From Betaproteobacteria bacterium UBA2293 (GTDB lineage: Bacteria > Pseudomonadota > Gammaproteobacteria > Burkholderiales > Rhodocyclaceae): a stretch of DNA of 30,983 nucleotides. Position 1 is the stretch's first letter, and every line of letters begins with the position of its first letter. The notes beneath the pieces were generated by a model that worked only from the letters and a program-made list of their open reading frames with translations, searched no databases and had not been told where the DNA came from. The stretch is taken from assembly GCA_002345845.1 (NCBI GenBank), contig DDWF01000031.1:1-30983 (forward strand). Direction: 5' to 3'. Below are positions 1 through 8,738 of this stretch, one piece after another. The translations under genes were made by a program, and so were the position numbers.

Positions 1-459
1 ATCGGTCTGGGCGACACGCGCGGCCATGGCGAAAAGATCGCGGCTGGCCGGATCGATGGCGACGACACCGCCCCCCTCATCGCCGCCTTCCGGCAATTCA
101 TACTTGTTGATGTGCGCCAGCAGGGCCGCCGGCTCGAAGGGCTTGAGCAGGAAGTCGCAGGCCCCGGAGCGCATGGCATCGACCGCTTTGTCCACCTCGG
201 CATAAGCGGTCATCAGCACCACCGGCAGGTGCGGCAGGCGCTGGCGCACCTCCTTGAGCAAGGTGATGCCGTCCATCGGCATCATCCGCACATCGCTGAC
301 GACGATGGAAAACGCCTGCTCCGCCAAGACCTTGAGCGCCGCTTCGCCACCATCGACGGCGACATAGGGCCGCCCGGCCAGCTCCAGCGTGTCGCCGATC
401 GCCTCGCGCAGGCTGGCGTCGTCCTCGACAACGAGAATTGGCAGGCTGTGTTCAGACAT
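1..459 (-). CDS. flrC: Sigma-54-dependent flagellar response regulator, FlrC/FleR type (3' part cut by window edge)
   Basis: Only the first 153 residues are inside the window. They form a receiver domain: acidic pair D13/D14, phosphoacceptor D56 in the stretch VVSDVRMM, the MTAY switch threonine, and the LLKPF lysine. The visible end ([18 protein letters not shown]) is the usual lead-in to the AAA+ sigma-54 activation domain of NtrC-family regulators, which would lie beyond base 1. In this family the phosphorylated protein activates RpoN promoters of hook-basal-body genes. It starts with ATG at 459, and the 8-nt overlap ATGTCTGA with the stop of the upstream kinase gene shows a coupled two-gene unit. 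The flr/fle naming rests on the flagellar setting and the partner kinase. The AAA+ and HTH domains cannot be checked here. Confidence 0.9.
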   Translation of the reverse strand, partial: MSEHSLPILVVEDDASLREAIGDTLELAGRPYVAVDGGEAALKVLAEQAFSIVVSDVRMMPMDGITLLKEVRQRLPHLPVVLMTAYAEVDKAVDAMRSGACDFLLKPFEPAALLAHINKYELPEGGDEGGGVVAIDPASRDLFAMAARVAQTD

Positions 460-1648
460 GTTCTTCCATTCCTTGCTCCGCCGACGCGATCGGCAGGGTA
501 ATGACGAACTCGGCGCCGGCGCCGGGTTCGGAAAGCAGTTCGATGGCACCGCCGTGGGCACGGGCGACGCCGAGGGCGATGGCCAGGCCGAGGCCAGTGC
601 CCTGGCCCTTGGTGGTGAAGAAGGGTTCGAAGATGCGCGCCTGCGTCACCCGGTCGATGCCCGGGCCGCTATCACGCACGCCGATGGCCAACAGGTCGCC
701 ACGGCAATTGCCGGAGAGGCAAATTTTGCCGCCCGCCGGCGTCGCCTGCATGGCATTCTCCAACAGATTGACCAGGGCACCGAACAATGCCTTGCGGCTG
801 CCGACGATGACCGCGTCGGCACAGGCGTCGGCAACGGAAAACTCCAGTGCGTGCTCGCGCATCAGCGGCTCCACCGTCTGTGCCGCCTCGGCCAGCAGTT
901 CGCTGGCGACAATCACATCGCGGCCGATGCTTTCGCCGCGGGCAAAGAGCAGGACATCCTGGATCAGGCGCTCAAGACGACGCAACTGGCCGCTCGCCTT
1001 GCCCGAAAAGCGTGCCCGCAACTCGTCGCTGAGTTCCGGCTGGCCAAGATTGGCGGTGTGCAGCAGGGCCGCCGCCAAGGGGGTACGCAACTGGTGGGCC
1101 AGCGAAGCGGCCATTTCGCCCATCGCCGCCAGGCGCTGGCTGCGCTCCAGATCAGCCTGCATACGGTGTGCTGCCGTCACGTCATGAACCAGCATGATGC
1201 GACCACCGGCTGAAGGCAACAGGCTTTCGGCGATCGACAGCCGGCGCTCGCCAAGCAGCCATTCGCCGACGGTCAGCGTCGGCTCCAGACTGGCGCGGAC
1301 GACATCGCCCCAATGGCGACCGATGGTCGCGCTACCGAACATGGCCATCGCCGCCGGGTTGGTGGCGACGACCAGGGCATTGGCATCGAGCAGCACGACA
1401 CCGGCCGGCAGGGCGTCGAGCAGCGAGGACAGGCGTTCGGAAAGCGCCTCCTTTTCCTCGAACTGGCGGCGCAGCTCGCCATTGGCGATGGCCAGTTCAT
1501 CAGTCAGCGAAGCCACCCGCCCTTGCAAGGCTTCATAGGCCTGGGTCAACTCGGCGGAAACCTGGTTGAACATGGCGAACGCCCGCTGCAGATCGGCGGT
1601 TTTAGCCTCGGCAGCAGCGGCGGCAGCGGTGTCCTGGGGAAGTGGCAT
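452..1648 (-). CDS. flrB: Flagellar sensor histidine kinase, FlrB/FleS type
   Basis: A 398-residue cytoplasmic kinase with no membrane segment. It has an N-terminal coiled-coil-like stretch (about 20-75), a PAS-like domain (about 75-165, [25 protein letters not shown]), and a dimerisation/phosphoacceptor helix with H185 in [10 protein letters not shown]. The HATPase domain shows the N box (NLLENAMQ), G1 (DSGPGI), F box (FEPFFTTK) and G2 (GTGLGLA). It should phosphorylate the receiver protein encoded just downstream, in step with basal-body assembly. The start chosen is ATG at 1648 (MPLPQD). The frame is open further upstream to 1924, but that part would overlap fliF antisense and does not look like a kinase. 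The Shine-Dalgarno sequence is poor. Divergent from fliF across a gap of about 108 bp. Confidence 0.9.
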   Translation of the reverse strand: MPLPQDTAAAAAAEAKTADLQRAFAMFNQVSAELTQAYEALQGRVASLTDELAIANGELRRQFEEKEALSERLSSLLDALPAGVVLLDANALVVATNPAAMAMFGSATIGRHWGDVVRASLEPTLTVGEWLLGERRLSIAESLLPSAGGRIMLVHDVTAAHRMQADLERSQRLAAMGEMAASLAHQLRTPLAAALLHTANLGQPELSDELRARFSGKASGQLRRLERLIQDVLLFARGESIGRDVIVASELLAEAAQTVEPLMREHALEFSVADACADAVIVGSRKALFGALVNLLENAMQATPAGGKICLSGNCRGDLLAIGVRDSGPGIDRVTQARIFEPFFTTKGQGTGLGLAIALGVARAHGGAIELLSEPGAGAEFVITLPIASAEQGMEEHV

Positions 1649-1705
1649 CGAAAAAAGATAGGGTGAATTCAGCGCCGGTAATAGTAGAATATTTCTAGGA
1701 AAATT

Positions 1706-1720
1706 TGGCTTCCCGATTGA
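1706..1720 (+). promoter_or_regulatory. Candidate sigma-54 promoter of the fliF operon
   Basis: TGGCTTCCCGATTGA fits the RpoN layout TGGCACG-N4-TTGC with exact spacing. The GG at -24 is intact, but the -12 element is TTGA instead of TTGC and the -24 flank is imperfect. The predicted start near 1731 gives a leader of about 25 nt to the fliF ATG. It lies in the AT-rich flrB/fliF divergent gap. It is weaker than the sites before fliK and flgB. Confidence 0.5.
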
Positions 1721-1756
1721 TTCTTCTTCATTTTTACGGCATTTCACCAGGCATTG

Positions 1757-3505
1757 ATGGCAGCGACGACTGAAACCACGGCAGGACCCGCTCCGGGCGG
1801 CAATCCGGCGGAGCGTCTGCGTGCGGCTTTCAACCGTCTGAGCGAACAGCAGAAGATTGCCTTCATGGTCGGCATTGCCGCCATTGTCGCCATCATTGTC
1901 GGCGCCATTCTGTGGAGCCAACAACCGGACTGGAAAATCCTGTTTTCCAATCTAACCGAAAAGGATGGCGGCATGATCGTCGCCAATCTGGAAGCGCAGA
2001 ATATACCCCATCGTTTCAGCAGCAGCGGTGCCCTCATGGTACCGGCCGAACGCGTCCATGAGGTACGTCTGAAACTGGCCTCGGAGGGCCTGCCGCGCGG
2101 CGGCCTGGTCGGCTTCGAACTGATGGAAAACCAGAAGTTCGGCACCAGCCAGTTCGCCGAACAGGTCAATTACCAGCGCGGCCTGGAGGGCGAGCTGGCG
2201 CGCACCATCCAGTCGATTGGCGCCGTGCAGTCGGCCCGCGTGCACCTGGCCATCCCCAAGCCCTCGGTATTCGTCCGCGACGAACAGAAGCCGACGGCCT
2301 CAGCGATGCTCAACCTTTATCCCGGACGGACGCTCGACGGCGGACAGATCGCCGGCATCGCCCACCTGATCTCTTCCAGCGTTCCCAACCTGCCGATCAC
2401 CAACGTCACCGTCATCGACCAGAACGGCGCCCTGCTCTCTCAACTGAAAAGCGCCAACAGCTTCGGGCTGGACCCGGTACAGGTGAAATATGTCCGCGAG
2501 ATTGAAGACGGCATCATCCAGCGCATCGACAATATCCTGAAGCCGCTGCTCGGCGCCGAGAACTTCCGGGTACAGGTCGCCGCCGACCTCGACTTCTCGC
2601 AAAGCGAGCAGACCGCCGAAACCTTCCGCCCGAACAGTACCCCGGAAAGCAGCGTCATTCGCAGCCAGCAGAACAACGAGTCGGCGAACGTAAACCAGTC
2701 GGTCGGCGGCGTCCCCGGGGCACTGACCAACCAGCCGCCGGTACCGGCCACAGCGCCACTGACCCAGCCCAACGTCGGCGCCGGCGTACCGGGACAGCCG
2801 GCCCGGCCGGGAGAGGCCAATGGTCGCATCGAGGTTGGCGGCATCAGCGCGCCGCTGGCTGGTGCCGCACCACCGCTGAGCACGAGCAAAAACACGACGA
2901 TCAATTACGAAGTGGACAAGACCATCCGCTACACCAAACAGGCGCAGGGCGAAATCCGTCGCCTGTCGGCGGCAGTCGTCGTCAATCACCGCAAGGCCGT
3001 CGGCAGGGATGGCAAACCGGCGGTCGTGCCATTGCCAGAAGCGGAATTGAAGCAGATCAACGAACTCATCCGCGAGGCGATGGGCTTCAGCAAGGAGCGC
3101 GGCGACACCTTGTCGGTGGCCAATGCCCCGTTCACCGAGAGCGAAAAGACTGAACTGTCGATACCGCTGTGGCAGGATCCGGAAAACATTTCCTATGCCA
3201 AGGATCTGATCAAACTGCTGATCGTCCTCGCCGCCATCGCCCTGCTTTACTTCAAGATCATCCAGCCGACGCTGAAGACCATGTTCCCGCCCCCGGGGAC
3301 CCGCGATGCCCGAGGCCCGGCCGGCGAGGGCGCCGTCCTCTACGGCCCCGACGGCCTGCCCGGCGCGCCCGGCGAGGAAGGTGCCAGCGAGGTGCAGATC
3401 GATCATTACGCCGCCAAGGTGCAGAAGGCCCGCGACATCGCCCAGGCCGATCCGAAGGCGGTAGCCAACATCATCAAGGACTGGATGGGAGCCAATGCCA
3501 GCTAG
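1757..3505 (+). CDS. fliF: Flagellar MS-ring protein FliF
   Basis: 582 residues, the usual length. FliF forms the inner-membrane MS-ring on which rod, export gate and rotor assemble. A first membrane helix is seen at about 34-56 (IAFMVGIAAIVAIIVGAILW). The YscJ/FliF ring-building domain follows (WKILFSNLTEKDGGMIVANLEAQNIPH), then the FliF C domain broken by a Pro/Gly-rich insert (about 310-380). A second membrane helix is at about 478-497 (LIKLLIVLAAIALLYFKI). The C-terminal cytoplasmic tail ends in the FliG-binding DPKAVANIIKDWM. The tail contains five Gly-X-Y triplets (residues 530-544), which is odd for FliF. ATG at 1757 was preferred to the TTG directly before it. It overlaps fliG by 11 nt. 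The usual neighbour fliE is not in the window. Confidence 0.97.
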   Translation: MAATTETTAGPAPGGNPAERLRAAFNRLSEQQKIAFMVGIAAIVAIIVGAILWSQQPDWKILFSNLTEKDGGMIVANLEAQNIPHRFSSSGALMVPAERVHEVRLKLASEGLPRGGLVGFELMENQKFGTSQFAEQVNYQRGLEGELARTIQSIGAVQSARVHLAIPKPSVFVRDEQKPTASAMLNLYPGRTLDGGQIAGIAHLISSSVPNLPITNVTVIDQNGALLSQLKSANSFGLDPVQVKYVREIEDGIIQRIDNILKPLLGAENFRVQVAADLDFSQSEQTAETFRPNSTPESSVIRSQQNNESANVNQSVGGVPGALTNQPPVPATAPLTQPNVGAGVPGQPARPGEANGRIEVGGISAPLAGAAPPLSTSKNTTINYEVDKTIRYTKQAQGEIRRLSAAVVVNHRKAVGRDGKPAVVPLPEAELKQINELIREAMGFSKERGDTLSVANAPFTESEKTELSIPLWQDPENISYAKDLIKLLIVLAAIALLYFKIIQPTLKTMFPPPGTRDARGPAGEGAVLYGPDGLPGAPGEEGASEVQIDHYAAKVQKARDIAQADPKAVANIIKDWMGANAS

Positions 3506-4499
3506 CCCAGAAGAAGGTCTGGAAAAGAGCGCCACGCTGCTCATCGCCCTGGGCGAGGAGCAGGCGGCCGAGGTTCTGCGCCAGCTCGGACCGCGCGAGG
3601 TGCAGAAACTCGGCCATGCCATGGCGACGCTGAAATCGGTGCCGCGCGTCAAGGTCGAGGCGGTGCTCGACGAATTTCACCAGATCGCCGCCGAGCACGG
3701 TGCCATGCACGTCGATACCGACAGCTACATCCGCTCGGTGCTGACCAAGGCCCTGGGCGATGACAAGGCATCCAACCTGATCTCGCGCATCCTGCAGGGG
3801 GGCGAAACCTCGGGTATCGAAGGCTTGAAATGGATGGATGCGCCGACGGTCGCCGACCTGATCAGGAACGAGCACCCGCAGATCATCGCCACTATCCTGG
3901 TGCACCTTGAGCACGACCAGGCCAGCGAGATCCTCAACCATTTCACCGAGCGCCTGCGCAACGATGTCGTGCTCCGCATCGCCACGCTCGAAGGCATCCA
4001 GCCGGCTGCCCTGCGTGAACTCAATGAAGCAATGATGCGCATCCTTTCCGGCTCGGCCAGCGTCAAGCGGACGGCCATGGGCGGCGTGCGGACGGTGGCG
4101 GAAATCCTCAATTTCATCGGTGCCACCAACGAAACCTCGGTGGTCGACGCCATCCGCGAATACGACCCGGATCTGGCGCAGAAAATCCTCGACGAAATGT
4201 TCGTCTTTGAGAACCTGATGGACATCGACGACCGCTCGATCCAGATGATTCTGCGCGAAGTTCAGTCCGACTCGCTGATCCTGGCGTTGAAAGGCGCTTC
4301 GCCGGATCTGCGCGAGAAGATCTTCAAGAACATGTCGCAGCGGGCCGCCGAAATGCTCCGCGAAGACCTCGAATCGAAGGGGCCGGTACGCCTTTCGGAA
4401 GTCGAGGCCGAGCAGAAGGAAATCCTCAAGGTCGTCCGTCGCCTGGCCGACGAAGGCCAGATCGTCCTCGGCGGAGCCGGCGGCGAACAGATGATCTAG
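3495..4499 (+). CDS. fliG: Flagellar motor switch protein FliG
   Basis: 334 residues, full length. FliG joins the MS-ring to the C-ring and carries the charged torque helix that meets the stator. Visible landmarks are the N-terminal FliF-binding part (KSATLLIALGEEQAAEVLRQLG), the middle-domain EHPQ motif in IRNEHPQIIATILVHL, and the C-terminal hinge and torque region with DEMFVFENLMDIDDRSIQMILREV. The start at 3495 lies inside the end of fliF (11-nt overlap), so translation is probably coupled. fliH follows after 13 nt. Nothing unusual is seen. Confidence 0.98.
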   Translation: MPASPEEGLEKSATLLIALGEEQAAEVLRQLGPREVQKLGHAMATLKSVPRVKVEAVLDEFHQIAAEHGAMHVDTDSYIRSVLTKALGDDKASNLISRILQGGETSGIEGLKWMDAPTVADLIRNEHPQIIATILVHLEHDQASEILNHFTERLRNDVVLRIATLEGIQPAALRELNEAMMRILSGSASVKRTAMGGVRTVAEILNFIGATNETSVVDAIREYDPDLAQKILDEMFVFENLMDIDDRSIQMILREVQSDSLILALKGASPDLREKIFKNMSQRAAEMLREDLESKGPVRLSEVEAEQKEILKVVRRLADEGQIVLGGAGGEQMI

Positions 4500-4512
4500 T
4501 CGGCAGACGACA

Positions 4513-5208
4513 ATGGTCATACCAAAGGCACAACTCGGCAGTTACCAGCGCTGGCAGCTTGACTCTTTCGATGGCAAGCCGAAGCCAGCCGCAGCCCCCC
4601 AGCCGGCGGCGGCCGACCCCGCCCCGGCCGCCGCTCCGCCCCTGCCGCCGGAACCGGAGGTGCGTCTGCCGACAGCTGAAGACATCGAACAAATGCTTGA
4701 GGAGGCGCGCAGCCAGGGCTACGCCGCCGGACTTGCCGAAGGCCGGGAGGCCGCCGCGACCGAGGCTCGCCTCGCCGCCGAGGCGTTCGCCGGGCAGTAC
4801 GGCGCGCTGATCGACGGCCTGCAGCAAGCACTGAAGGAGCTGGAGCAGACTGTAGCCGAGCAACTACTCAGCCTGGCCATCGAAATTGCCGACCAGATCA
4901 CCCGCGCCCACATCGTCGGGCGCGAGGATGCTCTGTTACCGACCATTCGTGAGGCAATTGCCACGCTGCCGCTACATCACGCCCACATCACCCTGCGCCT
5001 GAATCCCGCTGATGCGGCCAATGTCCGTAGCTTGCTGGGCGACGAGCTGGCCCAGAGCGGCACGCAGATCATCGAGGATCAATTGATCAGCCGCGGCGGC
5101 TGTTTGCTTCAGGCCGGGGCCAGCGAGGTTGACGCAACACTTGAAACGCGACGCAAACGGGTACTGGAAACCATCGGCGCCGAGCCCAAGGCATGGCAGA
5201 CCCCCTGA
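4513..5208 (+). CDS. fliH: Flagellar export ATPase regulator FliH
   Basis: 231 residues. FliH is the peripheral stalk that links the FliI ATPase to the C-ring and export gate and controls ATP hydrolysis. An Ala/Pro-rich low-complexity N-terminus (about 20-50) is followed by the GxxxG-type helix typical of FliH ([34 protein letters not shown]) and a conserved C-terminal domain ([19 protein letters not shown] to the [25 protein letters not shown] region). The start is ATG at 4513, and the end overlaps fliI by 16 nt. Identity is supported by domain style and by its place between fliG and fliI. Confidence 0.93.
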   Translation: MVIPKAQLGSYQRWQLDSFDGKPKPAAAPQPAAADPAPAAAPPLPPEPEVRLPTAEDIEQMLEEARSQGYAAGLAEGREAAATEARLAAEAFAGQYGALIDGLQQALKELEQTVAEQLLSLAIEIADQITRAHIVGREDALLPTIREAIATLPLHHAHITLRLNPADAANVRSLLGDELAQSGTQIIEDQLISRGGCLLQAGASEVDATLETRRKRVLETIGAEPKAWQTP

Positions 5209-6608
5209 CCCCCGAGCAACCGGCACACGCCAGCCACTGGCAGAGCTTCCTGGACAACTGCCGCATCGCCGTAGGCAACGCCCAGCCCCTATGGCCGGTT
5301 GGCCGCCTGACGCGCATCAACGGCCTGGTCATGGAAGCCTCCGGACTGAAGCTGCCGCTCGGCAGCACCTGCCACATCCATCCACCAAGCGGCGCTCCGG
5401 TCGAGGCGGAAGTGGTCGGTTTTGCCGGTGAGAAACTCTACCTGATGCCTTCCGACGATCTCTACGGCCTGGCTCCCGGCTCGCGCGTCGTCGCCTTCGA
5501 GCCGGCCGCCGCACCGCCGCACGTCGGCGACCCGCCTCCGCTGCGTCGACGCGCCATTGATCGCGTCAAGCAGGCACCGGTCGGCGAGGAACTGCTCGGT
5601 CGCGTCCTCGATGGTGTCGGCCGGCCGCTCGACAACAAGGGGCCGGTGCTCACCTCGCGCTCCCGGCCGCTGCAAAGCCGGGCGATCAATCCAATGTCGC
5701 GGGCAGCCATCGAACAACCGCTTGATGTCGGCATCCGCGCCATCAACACCCTGCTTACCGTCGGCCGCGGGCAGCGCATGGGCCTGTTCGCCGGCTCCGG
5801 CGTCGGCAAGTCGGTACTGCTGGGCATGATGGCCCGCTACACCAGTGCGGAAGTGATCGTCGTCGGCCTGATCGGCGAACGTGGCCGCGAGGTCAAGGAG
5901 TTCATCGAGCAGATTCTCGGCGAAGAGGGCATGCGCCGGGCCGTCGTCGTCGCCGCCCCGGCCGATACCGGACCGCTGATGCGTCTGCAAGGCGCCGCCT
6001 ACGCAACGACTGTTGCCGAATATTTTCGCGACCAGGGCAAGCACGTCCTGTTGATCATGGATTCCCTCACCCGCTTCGCCATGGCCCAGCGTGAAATCGC
6101 CCTGGCCATCGGCGAACCCCCGGCCACCCGCGGCTACCCACCATCCGTCTTTGCTCGCCTGCCGCAGCTGGTCGAACGCGCCGGTAACGGCCAGGAGGGA
6201 GGCGGCTCCATCACTGCCTTCTACACCGTGCTGGCCGAAGGCGACGACCAGCAAGACCCGATCGCCGACTCGGCGCGCGCCATCCTCGACGGTCACATCG
6301 TCCTCTCGCGGACCCTGGCGGACGCCGGGCACTATCCGGCCATCGACATCGAGCAGTCGATCAGTCGCGCCATGGTCAATCTGATCGACGACCGTCACCT
6401 CGAACAGATCCGCAAGTTCAAGGTCCTGTTCGCCCGCTATCAGCGCTCGCGCGACCTGATCTCGGTCGGCGCCTACGTGCCGGGAACCGACCCGGTGCTC
6501 GACCAGGCGATTGCCAATTACCCGAAAATGGAGCACTTTCTCCAGCAACAGTTGACCGAGCAGGCGGACTTTCCATCCAGCCTGCACGCCTTGATGTCAT
6601 TGTTCTGA
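5193..6608 (+). CDS. fliI: Flagellum-specific type III export ATPase FliI
   Basis: 471 residues. FliI is a hexameric ATPase related to F1-beta that powers substrate-chaperone handling at the cytoplasmic side of the export gate. The Walker A motif GSGVGKS is at about 201-207. The family box [16 protein letters not shown] follows, then Walker B ([49 protein letters not shown]), which is highly typical of FliI/YscN. The N-terminal beta-barrel (about 30-100) and the helical C-terminus are present. It starts at ATG 5193 inside the fliH end, and fliJ starts 6 nt after its stop. Confidence 0.98.
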   Translation: MADPLTPEQPAHASHWQSFLDNCRIAVGNAQPLWPVGRLTRINGLVMEASGLKLPLGSTCHIHPPSGAPVEAEVVGFAGEKLYLMPSDDLYGLAPGSRVVAFEPAAAPPHVGDPPPLRRRAIDRVKQAPVGEELLGRVLDGVGRPLDNKGPVLTSRSRPLQSRAINPMSRAAIEQPLDVGIRAINTLLTVGRGQRMGLFAGSGVGKSVLLGMMARYTSAEVIVVGLIGERGREVKEFIEQILGEEGMRRAVVVAAPADTGPLMRLQGAAYATTVAEYFRDQGKHVLLIMDSLTRFAMAQREIALAIGEPPATRGYPPSVFARLPQLVERAGNGQEGGGSITAFYTVLAEGDDQQDPIADSARAILDGHIVLSRTLADAGHYPAIDIEQSISRAMVNLIDDRHLEQIRKFKVLFARYQRSRDLISVGAYVPGTDPVLDQAIANYPKMEHFLQQQLTEQADFPSSLHALMSLF

Positions 6609-6614
6609 TAAGCG

Positions 6615-7067
6615 ATGCCCCAACCTTTCTCGCTCCAGCCGCTGCTGGAAATCATGCAGACCCGCACCGATGAGGCGACACGCCGCCTCGGCCAGCTGAT
6701 CGCCGCCGAGCAGAACCAGCGCAGCCGCCTGCAGATGCTCGAACAATACCGCGAGGAATACGCGCAGCGCCTGCGCGAGGCCACGGCAGAAGGTGTCACC
6801 CGGCTGATCCTGCGCAATTACCAGGACTTTCTCGCCCGCATCGACGAAGCCATCAGCCAGCAACGCATCGTTGTCGGCAATTCCGAAAACAGCACGCGCG
6901 CTGGCCAGAACCACTGGCGGGAACAAAGTCCCCGCCTGAAAGCCATCGACACCCTGTCGCAACGACACGACGCCCGCGAACGCTATCGCGAGAATCGCCA
7001 GGAGCAAAAGCTCCAGGACGAATTCTCGACGCGCAAGTTCAGCACACGGGAAACTAACGAAGACTAA
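6615..7067 (+). CDS. fliJ: Flagellar export chaperone/stalk protein FliJ
   Basis: 150 residues, almost entirely charged helix, as expected of the antiparallel coiled-coil FliJ that sits in the FliI hexamer and contacts FlhA. Typical stretches are LLEIMQTRTDEATRRLGQLIAAEQNQRSRLQMLEQYREEYAQRL and the basic, Arg/Gln-rich tail. It follows fliI by 6 nt. The sequence is weakly conserved across the family, so the call leans on length, coiled-coil nature and position between fliI and fliK. Confidence 0.9.
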   Translation: MPQPFSLQPLLEIMQTRTDEATRRLGQLIAAEQNQRSRLQMLEQYREEYAQRLREATAEGVTRLILRNYQDFLARIDEAISQQRIVVGNSENSTRAGQNHWREQSPRLKAIDTLSQRHDARERYRENRQEQKLQDEFSTRKFSTRETNED

Positions 7068-7071
7068 GACC

Positions 7072-7087
7072 CGGCACGTACATTGCT
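7072..7087 (+). promoter_or_regulatory. Sigma-54 promoter of fliK
   Basis: CGGCACGTACATTGCT matches the RpoN consensus TGGCACG-N4-TTGCW at every position but the first, with exact spacing. It lies in the 56-bp gap between fliJ and fliK. The -12 C at about 7086 predicts transcription from about 7098, giving a leader of about 26 nt before the fliK ATG at 7124. This would give fliK and the genes after it their own start inside the fli cluster. Confidence 0.8.
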
Positions 7088-7123
7088 TTCTTCTGAGCAG
7101 ATCATTGTATTTCGGGAGTTCGC

Positions 7124-8149
7124 ATGGGCCTTACCGTCATCCCCGCCAGTGTAGCTGGCCTCCTGCCCGCCAACGGCGCCACCGCCGGCGCCAGTAGCGA
7201 GGCCATCGCCGGCGATTTCGCCAGCCTGCTAAGCGGCGAATTGCTGGGCCTGATGGCCAACACCGCCCCGGCGGGAGAAGAATTCCTCGACAGCCAGCGG
7301 AAAACCCCCTCGCCCAGCGACGACGACCCTTCCTTGATTGCCTCGCTGTTCGGCCACCTGGACAATCGACCTGCCATCCAGCCTGGCGCAACGCGTGCCA
7401 GCTTTGACGGCACCGAAGACGCGACCAGCCGCGGCGCGACCGCCCGCCACGCGGACATTGCCCAGCAATTGACCGAGCGCAGCGCGGCCGGCGGCCGCGA
7501 CCCGGCCGCAGTCGCTGGCGCGACGGACAAAACCAACCAAGCGCTCAGCTTCGGTAGCCAGTTGGCCGCCACCCTACGCTCGCCAGCGGCAATTATTGCC
7601 GGCGAGAATCGCGGCCCGGATAGCCTGCCGGCAGCGAATACCCTGAATGGCCATGGCCTCAATCCAGTGGCCAGTGGCCTGGAGAAGCCACCCACCGTCG
7701 AGCAGCGCCCCACCGTCAACGCCCACCTGCATTCGGCCGCCTGGCCCCAGCAGTTCTCCGACAAGATCGTCTGGCTAGCCAGGAACGACCAGCAGTCGGC
7801 CCAGTTGACCATCAATCCGCCACAGCTCGGCCCGATTCAGATCAGCCTCAACCTGAGCGGTGATCAGGCGACCATCGCTTTTGCCTCACCGCATGCCGAA
7901 GTTCGCCAGGCGATTGAGAGCGCCATGCCGCAATTGAAGGAAATGCTTTCCTCCGCCGGGATCAACCTCGGCCAATCCAACGTCGGCGGCAATCTTTCCC
8001 AACAGCCAACCGACAACCCTTTCGCGGATGCAAACGGAAAGCGTTCGGCGGATGAAAACGCTATACTCCCGGCCAATGATAAAGCGGCGAATGCAGGAAA
8101 CAGCGCGGTTCTGCACAGGGGGCGCGGCCTGGTTGACCTGTTCGCCTGA
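7124..8149 (+). CDS. fliK: Flagellar hook-length control protein FliK
   Basis: 341 residues, on the short side for FliK. The family is a secreted molecular ruler that measures the hook and switches export specificity through FlhB. The N-terminal two thirds are Ala/Gly/Ser/Pro-rich and poorly conserved. The C-terminal switch domain (Flg_hook, about 205-290) is clear: WPQQFSDKIVWLARNDQQSAQLTINPPQLGPIQISLNLSGDQATIAFASPHAEVRQAIESAMPQLKEML. A Gln/Asn-rich tail follows. The start is ATG at 7124, with GGGAG upstream. A strong sigma-54 promoter lies 37-52 bases before it. fliL begins 31 nt after its stop. Confidence 0.94.
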   Translation: MGLTVIPASVAGLLPANGATAGASSEAIAGDFASLLSGELLGLMANTAPAGEEFLDSQRKTPSPSDDDPSLIASLFGHLDNRPAIQPGATRASFDGTEDATSRGATARHADIAQQLTERSAAGGRDPAAVAGATDKTNQALSFGSQLAATLRSPAAIIAGENRGPDSLPAANTLNGHGLNPVASGLEKPPTVEQRPTVNAHLHSAAWPQQFSDKIVWLARNDQQSAQLTINPPQLGPIQISLNLSGDQATIAFASPHAEVRQAIESAMPQLKEMLSSAGINLGQSNVGGNLSQQPTDNPFADANGKRSADENAILPANDKAANAGNSAVLHRGRGLVDLFA

Positions 8150-8180
8150 CAACCCGGAATCGAATTAGAGAGGATTAGAC

Positions 8181-8732
8181 ATGGCCAAGGATGCCAAGCC
8201 CGCGGAAGAGGGATCCGCCGAGGCGCCCAAGAAAAGCAAGAAGCTGTTGATCATCATCCTGGCCGTCGTGCTCGTGCTCGTGCTGGCTGGTGGCGGCGCC
8301 GCCTTCATGCTGCTCTCGGGAAATGACGAAGCCGAAGAGGATGACGAATACGCCGAGGAATCCGTCAAACCGAAGAAGTCCAAGAAGAAGGAGGCGCCGA
8401 GCGCGCCACCGGTGTTTGCCAATCTCGACCCGTTCACTGTCAATCTGGTACCCGAAACCGGCGACCAGTACCTGCAGGTAGTGCTCTCCATCGAACTCAA
8501 AAACCCCGAAGCCGATCTGGCGATGAAATCGCTGATGCCGCGCATTCGCAATAACATCACCCTGTTGCTATCGTCGAAAAAAGCGTCGGAACTCCTGCCC
8601 AAGGAAGGCAAGGAACAACTGGCGGCAGCCCTGAAGGACGAGATCAATACCGTGATCAACCCGGATGGCACCAAGGGGGCCGATGAAGGCCCGGTGGTCT
8701 CCGTCCTGTTTACTTCCTTCATCATCCAGTAA
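8181..8732 (+). CDS. fliL: Flagellar basal-body-associated protein FliL
   Basis: 183 residues. A basic, Lys-rich N-terminus is followed by one membrane helix (about 18-40, LLIIILAVVLVLVLAGGGAAFMLL), an acidic/Lys-rich linker, and the periplasmic FliL domain (FANLDPFTVNLVPETGDQYLQVVLSIELKN to the usual end VLFTSFIIQ). FliL is an inner-membrane protein around the stator units that stabilises them and supports torque. The start ATG at 8181 follows AGAGAGGATTAG, a good ribosome binding site. fliM follows after 6 nt, with AAGGAGCC before its ATG. Confidence 0.96.
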   Translation: MAKDAKPAEEGSAEAPKKSKKLLIIILAVVLVLVLAGGGAAFMLLSGNDEAEEDDEYAEESVKPKKSKKKEAPSAPPVFANLDPFTVNLVPETGDQYLQVVLSIELKNPEADLAMKSLMPRIRNNITLLLSSKKASELLPKEGKEQLAAALKDEINTVINPDGTKGADEGPVVSVLFTSFIIQ

Positions 8733-8738
8733 GGAGCC

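Noticed and set aside
1741..1756. Second sigma-54-like stretch before fliF (around CGGCATTTCACCAGGC)
   Set aside because: The spacing between GG and GC is one base too long and it would place the start inside fliF.
2300..6587. Long minus-strand open frames opposite fliF (2300-3652), fliG (3474-4520) and fliI (5289-6587)
   Set aside because: They are shadows of strong codon bias on the plus strand; the plus-strand proteins have diagnostic motifs throughout.
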